Shown: positions 6,993 to 12,253 of the stretch, in pieces
Position numbering within the stretch: the first letter of the stretch is position 1
Layout of the letters: every line of letters begins with the position of its first letter
Notes under the pieces: model-generated
Database searches by the model: none
What the model saw: only the letters and a program-made list of their open reading frames with translations
Told to the model about the DNA's origin: nothing
Translations under genes and position numbers: made by a program
Origin: Candidatus Aminicenantota bacterium
Lineage (GTDB): Bacteria > Acidobacteriota > Aminicenantia > S016-38
NCBI GenBank assembly: GCA_021161165.1
Contig: JAGHBF010000099.1
Location: forward strand, 1-14,980
Direction of reading: 5' to 3'
DNA length: 14,980 nucleotides

Positions 6993-8092
6993 GCAAGGAA
7001 GAAGTGAGACTCTTTATAGGACCCCAGCATCCGGGAATAACCGGAAACATGAGCATAGAGCTTCTCCTGAAGGGAGATACCATAACATGGGCTAAAACCC
7101 ATATTGGATATCTCCACAGAGCCTTTGAAAAACTGATGGAGAGAAGGATTTTTATTAAAAGTTTTCCCCTTGTATGCAGAATTTGTGTGCCTGAACCTGA
7201 TACCAATGAGGAGAATTTTGCAAGAGGCCTGGAGGAGCTTGCAGGAATAGAAATTCCCGAGAGGGCAAAGTGGATAAGAACACTGGTGCTGGAGCTTTCA
7301 AGGCTACAAATGCTTATTATGTGGTACGGAGGTATAGCAGGTTCTATGGGCCTTTCTACTCCAGTTCAGTGGGGAATAGGTGATAGAGACTACATTCTTG
7401 ACCTTTTCGAGGAGCTTACAGGTGCCAGGATTTATCATATTTATATTATGCCAGGAGGAGTAAGAAAGGATCTCCCAGATGGATTTGAAGAAAAAGTACT
7501 CAGAGCAATGGATATGATAGAGAAAAAGTTGCCCGAATATGACGAGATAATAATGGAAAATGCAGTGGTTCAGAAGAGGTTAAAAGGTCTCGCAAAAATT
7601 CCAAAGGGATGGGTTGAGGAGATGGGAATAACGGGACCTGTGGCAAGAGCCTGTGGTTTTCCATTTGACGTAAGAAAAGACAGTCCTTATGAGGCGTATG
7701 ACCAGCTTGATTTTGATGTGATAACCGAGGAAGGATGCGATGTATGGTCAATGCTTCTCGTCAGGCGAAGGGAAATTGACCTGAGTATAAAACTCATAAG
7801 ACAAATAATAGACAAAATGCCCAAGGGAGAATTCCTTACAAGACTTCCCAATGTCCTTTACTGGAAAATTCCCAGCGGTGAGACTTATGTAAAATCAGAA
7901 TCTACAAGGGGAGAGTTCGGATACTATATGGTAACGGACGGTTCGGATAAGCCCCGCAGGGTTCATGTGAAGGGCCCTTCATTTATTCACGGCATTACAC
8001 TGGCGGAAAGGCTTCTCGTTGGTCAGAATATAGCAGATGTTGCTCCGATCCTGGTGGCACTTCAGATATGCCCACCAGAAATGGAGAGATAG
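6989..8092 (+). CDS. mbxL: NuoD/[NiFe]-hydrogenase large-subunit homologue with incomplete nickel ligands (MbxL type)
   Basis: A 367-residue member of the NuoD/MbhL/[NiFe] large-subunit family, the catalytic-position subunit of the hydrophilic arm. GPQHPG at 11-16 and HIGYLHRAFEK near 38-48 are family motifs. The N-terminal metal motif survives as C63-R-I-C66. At the C-terminus, where hydrogenases end CxxCxxR/H, this protein ends C361-P-P-E364-M-E-R367 and then stops, so the fourth cysteine is glutamate, closer to the EVDR of NuoD. There is no C-terminal extension for a maturation protease. Canonical [NiFe] activity is therefore unlikely. Mbx/Mbs large subunits also have a degenerate second motif. 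The start at 6989 (GGAG at 6979-6982, ATGA overlap) is favoured over ATG 6977. Confidence 0.92.
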   Translation: MSKEEVRLFIGPQHPGITGNMSIELLLKGDTITWAKTHIGYLHRAFEKLMERRIFIKSFPLVCRICVPEPDTNEENFARGLEELAGIEIPERAKWIRTLVLELSRLQMLIMWYGGIAGSMGLSTPVQWGIGDRDYILDLFEELTGARIYHIYIMPGGVRKDLPDGFEEKVLRAMDMIEKKLPEYDEIIMENAVVQKRLKGLAKIPKGWVEEMGITGPVARACGFPFDVRKDSPYEAYDQLDFDVITEEGCDVWSMLLVRRREIDLSIKLIRQIIDKMPKGEFLTRLPNVLYWKIPSGETYVKSESTRGEFGYYMVTDGSDKPRRVHVKGPSFIHGITLAERLLVGQNIADVAPILVALQICPPEMER

Positions 8093-8101
8093 GAGGGAGT
8101 T

Positions 8102-9874
8102 ATGGGTCTTAAAGAAGTTCTAAAACCCCTGGGTGCCTGGAGGCAGATTGCTCGCAGGCCCCACACTATATTGGTCCCCACGATAAAAAGAGAAGCTGCG
8201 GAAAGATACAGGGGATTTCATGTAAATGACCTTGAAAAATGTATTGGATGCGGAACCTGCGCAGCTGTTTGTCCTAATGAGGCTATAGATATGGTTAAAG
8301 TAGAAGGATTTGAGGCCAAAAAGGGAGATTCAGGTTATCGTCCGAGGATAGATTATGGAAGATGCTGCTGGTGTGCTTTGTGTGTGGATTCCTGTCCCAC
8401 CACTTCCTTAAAAATGACAAATGAGTACATATGGATAAGAGATGTCCCTGAGGATTTTGTATACATTCCCGGTTATGACATAAAAGGATTTGAGGATAAA
8501 GAAAAAGGTTACAGGAAAGATAAGGAGCATGGCTTGACCAATTATAACAGAGTCCCCATGAGGGAGCTTGATCCGGGAGAAAGGGTAAAATCTTTTGCAG
8601 AAGTCGTGATTGGCTATACAGAGGAGGAAGCAAGAAAGGAAGCAGACCGTTGTGTAGGATGTGGACTTTGTATAGCTGGATGTCCTGACAGGATGCACAT
8701 TCCCGATTATATAAGAGCGATAGCTTCAGGAGAATACGAGCGTTCCGTAAATATTATGTATGAAAACAACCCCTTTGCGGAATTGTGTGGAAAAGTGTGT
8801 ACCAGAAGATGTGAAAGCTATTGTTCCATAGGTCATGAAGGTGACCCTGTAGCAATAAGATGGCTTAAAAGATTTGCCACAGAGAGATTTTCGGACCTTA
8901 AAGAAGTTATAAAAGTAAGGAAACAGGAGCCAAAGGACAAGTCAGTTGGAATAATAGGAGCTGGTCCCGGGGGCCTTACTGCGGCCTATTACCTGTCCTT
9001 AAAAGGTTATAAAGTAACCGTCTATGAGGCCATGCCAGAAGTTGGAGGAATGACCATGGCAGGTATTCCCAAATATCGCTTCCCGTTTCCTTCTTTAAAG
9101 AAACAGGTTGACTTCATTCTTTCCCATGGAGCAGATTTGAAACTCAATTACTATGTTGACCCTGAAAAATTCAGAGAGCTGATGAAAAGACACGATGCCA
9201 TCTACCTTGGAGTAGGACTTATGAAGCCCTGGAATCTCGGTGTTCCTGGAGAGGAGCATCCCAATGTTATATATGCTATTGATTTCCTTAGAAAAGTTAA
9301 TTTTAATGAGCCTGTGGAAATTGGCAAGGAAGTTGTGGTTATAGGAGGAGGAGATGTCGCCATGGATGCGGCAAGAGTTTCGCGTCGGATGGGGGCTCGT
9401 GTCACAATAGCTTATCGAAGAAGAAAGATAGATATGCCAGCAGACCATGAAGAAATTGAAGGAGCAGAGGAAGAGGGAGTTGAAATCTGGGAGAAAATAA
9501 TACCCTTGAGAGTTGAAGATGCGCCTGAAGGGAAGGTGAAACTTGTATACGGAAAGGCAAAAATGGTGGATCAAGGCCCGGGAAAAAGACCGAAGCCAGT
9601 TTTGATAGAGGGGGAGGAATACGAAATGGTTGTGGACAGAATAATTGTGGCTATAGGTCAGCAGGCTGATCTGAGTTTTCTCCCCGAGGAGATAGAAGAG
9701 AAGCTTGAAGTAGAACGGGGCAGAATTAAAGTGAACGAAAGACAGATGACTTCTATTCCAGGACTCTTCGCAGGAGGAGATGTTGCTAATAGGGTTGCAG
9801 ATGCCATTTCAGCTATAGCTGATGGACTCAGAGCAGTCAAGGGAATAGAGCTTTACCTTAAAGGAGAACTTTAA
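8102..9874 (+). CDS. mbxN: NuoI-like polyferredoxin fused to GltD/NfnL-type FAD-NAD(P)H oxidoreductase
   Basis: A 590-residue fusion. Residues 1-110 form a NuoI/MbhN-like ferredoxin with two [4Fe-4S] motifs: C47-C50-C53-C57 and C88-C91-C94-C98, each followed by proline. Residues about 165-262 are the N-terminal cluster domain of GltD-like proteins: C184/C187/C190/C194 and C229/C233/C237/C241. Then come an FAD Rossmann site GAGPGG at 286-291, a second nucleotide site GGGDVAMD at 415-422 followed by AYRRRKIDMPA (a pattern seen in NADPH-type GltD/NfnL proteins), and PGLFAGGDV at 553-561 near the second FAD contact. It is the last gene of the complex, with AGGAGGGAG just ahead of its ATG. It probably passes electrons between NAD(P)H or ferredoxin and the hydrophilic arm. 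A related GltD-like gene is known in Thermotoga mbx operons. The direction of electron flow is not visible. Confidence 0.92.
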   Translation: MGLKEVLKPLGAWRQIARRPHTILVPTIKREAAERYRGFHVNDLEKCIGCGTCAAVCPNEAIDMVKVEGFEAKKGDSGYRPRIDYGRCCWCALCVDSCPTTSLKMTNEYIWIRDVPEDFVYIPGYDIKGFEDKEKGYRKDKEHGLTNYNRVPMRELDPGERVKSFAEVVIGYTEEEARKEADRCVGCGLCIAGCPDRMHIPDYIRAIASGEYERSVNIMYENNPFAELCGKVCTRRCESYCSIGHEGDPVAIRWLKRFATERFSDLKEVIKVRKQEPKDKSVGIIGAGPGGLTAAYYLSLKGYKVTVYEAMPEVGGMTMAGIPKYRFPFPSLKKQVDFILSHGADLKLNYYVDPEKFRELMKRHDAIYLGVGLMKPWNLGVPGEEHPNVIYAIDFLRKVNFNEPVEIGKEVVVIGGGDVAMDAARVSRRMGARVTIAYRRRKIDMPADHEEIEGAEEEGVEIWEKIIPLRVEDAPEGKVKLVYGKAKMVDQGPGKRPKPVLIEGEEYEMVVDRIIVAIGQQADLSFLPEEIEEKLEVERGRIKVNERQMTSIPGLFAGGDVANRVADAISAIADGLRAVKGIELYLKGEL

Positions 9875-9885
9875 TTAATCCCGTT

Positions 9886-9942
9886 AAGGGGTCTGTCCCC
9901 CTTTTATGGGGAAAGCCCCTCTTTACTTTTTATTTTTTCCTT
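9886..9942 (+). terminator. Probable rho-independent terminator of the mbx operon
   Basis: Eleven bases after the last complex gene, AAGGGG (9886-9891) can pair with CCCCTT (9898-9903) around a six-base loop. A second small hairpin follows, GGGG (9908-9911) with CCCC (9916-9919), and then a strongly T-rich tract over 9920-9942. The hairpins compete, since CCCC at 9898-9901 could also pair with GGGG at 9908-9911. The position and T-run support termination before the unrelated small membrane gene. The first hairpin is itself a copy of the dispersed GGGGTCTGTCCCC motif. Confidence 0.55.
9888..9900 (+). repeat. Dispersed motif GGGGTCTGTCCCC, copy 4 (intergenic)
   Basis: The full 13-base form and the only noncoding copy. 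It forms most of the first hairpin of the probable terminator after the mbx operon. Confidence 0.65.
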
Positions 9943-9958
9943 TTAATAACCTTTTCTG

Positions 9959-9964
9959 TATAAT
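9959..9964 (+). promoter_or_regulatory. Candidate -10 box for the small membrane protein gene
   Basis: A perfect TATAAT preceded directly by TG lies 22 bases before the ATG at 9987, in the only noncoding stretch upstream of that gene and just after the probable terminator. No good -35 box is found 16-18 bases upstream; only a T-rich run is there. Transcription from it would start near 9971, just ahead of the AAGGAGG ribosome site at 9975-9981, giving a very short leader. Confidence 0.4.
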
Positions 9965-9986
9965 AGGGGAAAAGAAGGAGGTAACT

Positions 9987-10391
9987 ATGGGTACTGCTGC
10001 CCTTTTTACAGGCTATGGATTGCTTATTTTGGTTGTGGTTTTTGTGGTTGCAGCGTTTTTCCTCTGGCTTGGAGCGAAAATAGCGCAGATCAAAAACGCT
10101 GGATTTGGAAAGGCTCTTCTCGCAACATTCCTTGGGTTTATAGCTGGGATAATACTTAGACTCGTACCAGCGATAGGATGGTTGCTCGGTATAATTGCTT
10201 ACATAGTAATTATCAAGTATGTGTTTGCAACAGACTGGATAAAGGCTCTTATAGCATGGGCTGTTTCCTTTGTTATAACAGTGGTTCTATTCGCCATCTT
10301 TGCATTTGCCGGGCTACTTTCCATTGGCGCTTTTATGAAAGCAGCTTCAGCAAAACAGGCTGCTATTTTTGTATTTTCCAGTTTAGCCTGA
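9987..10391 (+). CDS. Small polytopic membrane protein, function unknown
   Basis: A 134-residue, very hydrophobic protein with no function I can name. Predicted helices are about 9-30, 42-58, 62-81 and 88-113, and a short tail has KAASAKQAAIFVF. The internal pattern FGKALLATFLGF (40-51) ... IGWLLGII (63-70) ... IIKYVFATDWIKALIAW (75-91) resembles uncharacterised bacterial and archaeal membrane proteins in which a '[KR]ALLA' helix is followed by 'D-W-x-KAL'. It has no charged catalytic motif or cysteine. The start at 9987 is set by AAGGAGG at 9975-9981. An ATG at 9906 would add 27 residues through the promoter region and lacks a ribosome site. It is separated from the mbx operon by a probable terminator, so a link to the complex is not implied. 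Confidence 0.75.
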   Translation: MGTAALFTGYGLLILVVVFVVAAFFLWLGAKIAQIKNAGFGKALLATFLGFIAGIILRLVPAIGWLLGIIAYIVIIKYVFATDWIKALIAWAVSFVITVVLFAIFAFAGLLSIGAFMKAASAKQAAIFVFSSLA

Positions 10392-10410
10392 GTTAAGGTA
10401 ATTCAATCTT

Positions 10411-10437
10411 AAGGAGAGGAATAGGATTCCTCTCCTT
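10411..10437. terminator. 12-bp perfect stem-loop between convergent genes (bidirectional terminator)
   Basis: AAGGAGAGGAAT at 10411-10422 and ATTCCTCTCCTT at 10426-10437 form a perfect 12-bp stem around the three-base loop AGG. It sits between the stop of the small membrane protein gene (10391) and the stop of the convergent methionine gene (10445). The T-tract on either side is short, so it is not a textbook terminator, but the position and perfect stem favour termination or 3'-end protection in both directions. Confidence 0.6.
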
Positions 10438-10444
10438 TCCTCTA

Positions 10445-12253
10445 CTAAATCAACTCTTCTACCAGGCTGTATTTTTCCATTGGGGTAACTAAAAGAATTC
10501 CTCCAACCTTTCCCTTTATTCTATTAATAATTTCCTTTGCTATTTTTACCCCTTCTTTTACCCCCTCTTTTCCAGATTTTCCCTCCATTCTTTTTAGAAC
10601 CCACTCAGGTAAGGAAATCCCGGGAACCTCATAATGGAGATATTCCGCATTTTTCCAACTCAAAAGTACCATCACTGTAACTATTATTGGAACTCTTAAT
10701 TTTTCCAGCTCTTTCATCATTTCCTCAAGATAATCGGGATCAAATACAGGTTGTGTGGTTAAAAAGCGAGCTCCTGACTGTATTTTTGCAGTGGCTCTTT
10801 GAAGTTCGCCCTTATCTATTCTGTTTATGTTCAGGGATGCACCCACCAGGAAATTTGTTCCTGAGTCAAGAGGATTTCCAAGAAACCCTTTTCCCTGGTT
10901 CATCAAATTGATTATTTCTATAAGGCCAAGCGAATCCAGGTCGTATACCCCTGTAGCAAAGGGGTAATCGCCAAGAGAAGGTGGATCACCTGTAAGGGCA
11001 AGGATATTTTCTATACCCAAAGCAGAGGCTCCTAAAAGGTCTGCTTGAATCGCAAGCAAGTTCCTATCCCTGCAGGTCATATGAACGATTGTTTCAAATG
11101 GAAATTTGTCTTTCACAGCTCTTGCGAATGCAAAGGGATTCATTCTTACCCTTGCCATTGGGGAGTCGGAAATATTCAGGGTATTAATCTCTGTTCCTTT
11201 CCACCTTTCTATAGTTTTGAAAATGGCCTCAGTCATTACCCCCTTTGACGGTTCTATTTCCACAGAGAACAGTTTATTCTTCTCTAAAAGTTCCTTTACT
11301 CTGGTTTTTATTTCCCTGCTTGGCAGGGATTTTTCTTCTTTTTCCTCTATTATTATTCTTTTTACCCTTTTCTTTATCTTTAATCCTTTTACTTTTTCAG
11401 AGGTCTCTCTTATGTGCTGGGGAGTCGTACCACAACATCCACCTACAAATTTTGCCCCTATTTTAACAGCCTTTTCTGCATATCTTGCAAAATATCCCGG
11501 GTTTGATGGGTATAAAAATTTTCCATGAATAAATCTGGCCTGTCCGGCGTTTGGCATGTAAATTACGGGTTTGTCCGTTATAGAAAGTATAATTCTTGTG
11601 GCTTCAAATACATCCTGGGGACCACTTCCACAGTTTGTCCCTATTGCATCAGCTTTACTTGAGTTAAGTTTTCCTCCAGCATCCACAACCTTTTCTCCGA
11701 AGATTGTTTTTAACTGATTGGGAAAGGTCATGGATGCTATAACAGGAACATCCGGAGCAATTTCCTTGGCAACTCTTATGCCAATTCCTAATTCGTCAAA
11801 ACAGTTGTATGTTTCAAAAATAAGAAGGTCCACTCCACCTTCAAGAAGGGCAGTTATTTGTTCCTTAAAAATCTCTTCCACTTCGTGCTCACTGAGTTTT
11901 TTCATTACATCATGAGGTCTTGATATAGGACCGATTGACCCTGCCACAAATGCTTTACCCTTTGCAACCTCTTTTGCGATTCTTGCTCCAAAATAATTTA
12001 TGTCTCTCGTTTTTTTGCCGAGCCCAAAAAATTCCTCAAGTACAAACCTATTAGCGCCAAAGGTGTTTGTTTCTATAATTTCTGCCCCTGCTTCTATATA
12101 TTCCCTGTGAATTGTTTTTAAAACTTCAGGCATGGTTATATTAATTTCATCGTAACAAAAGCCTTTTGGGACGCCTTTCTGATAGAGGTATGTACCCATT
12201 GCCCCATCAAAAACAACAGCACTGTCATTTTTGAATATTTCCCAGACGTTCAT
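10445..12253 (-). CDS. Bifunctional homocysteine S-methyltransferase / 5,10-methylenetetrahydrofolate reductase
   Basis: A 602-residue fusion of the YitJ type. Residues 1-290 are a zinc-dependent homocysteine methyltransferase barrel: FDGAMGT at 15-21, ETNTFGANR at 61-69, and zinc ligands C208 (TNCG) and C273/C274 (GGCCGTTP). A charged linker (about 291-325) leads to a MetF-type reductase barrel: SVEIEPSKG at 330-338, HMTCRDRN at 391-398, ALTGDPP at 419-425 and TTQPVFD at 499-505, the FAD- and folate-contacting segments. The reductase half would make methyl-tetrahydrofolate for the methionine synthase encoded just upstream; the role of the second homocysteine barrel is less clear. Its ATG overlaps the upstream stop by four bases on the minus strand, so the two are coupled. 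Confidence 0.93.
   Translation of the reverse strand: MNVWEIFKNDSAVVFDGAMGTYLYQKGVPKGFCYDEINITMPEVLKTIHREYIEAGAEIIETNTFGANRFVLEEFFGLGKKTRDINYFGARIAKEVAKGKAFVAGSIGPISRPHDVMKKLSEHEVEEIFKEQITALLEGGVDLLIFETYNCFDELGIGIRVAKEIAPDVPVIASMTFPNQLKTIFGEKVVDAGGKLNSSKADAIGTNCGSGPQDVFEATRIILSITDKPVIYMPNAGQARFIHGKFLYPSNPGYFARYAEKAVKIGAKFVGGCCGTTPQHIRETSEKVKGLKIKKRVKRIIIEEKEEKSLPSREIKTRVKELLEKNKLFSVEIEPSKGVMTEAIFKTIERWKGTEINTLNISDSPMARVRMNPFAFARAVKDKFPFETIVHMTCRDRNLLAIQADLLGASALGIENILALTGDPPSLGDYPFATGVYDLDSLGLIEIINLMNQGKGFLGNPLDSGTNFLVGASLNINRIDKGELQRATAKIQSGARFLTTQPVFDPDYLEEMMKELEKLRVPIIVTVMVLLSWKNAEYLHYEVPGISLPEWVLKRMEGKSGKEGVKEGVKIAKEIINRIKGKVGGILLVTPMEKYSLVEELI

Noticed and set aside
8295..8698. Long antisense reading frames within the ferredoxin-flavoprotein gene, and similar ones in the pump and methionine genes
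   Set aside because: They are shadows of well-recognised genes, with no ribosome sites or family motifs and with compositions typical of reversed coding sequence.
9906..9986. In-frame upstream ATG that would extend the small membrane protein by 27 residues
   Set aside because: It runs through the terminator T-tract and the TATAAT box and has no ribosome site, while ATG 9987 has AAGGAGG five bases ahead.
10546..10572. Tandem 12-base-like repeat near the end of the methionine bifunctional gene
   Set aside because: It encodes the charged KEGVKEGVK stretch of a helix and has two imperfect units; there is no sign of a mobile or regulatory repeat.
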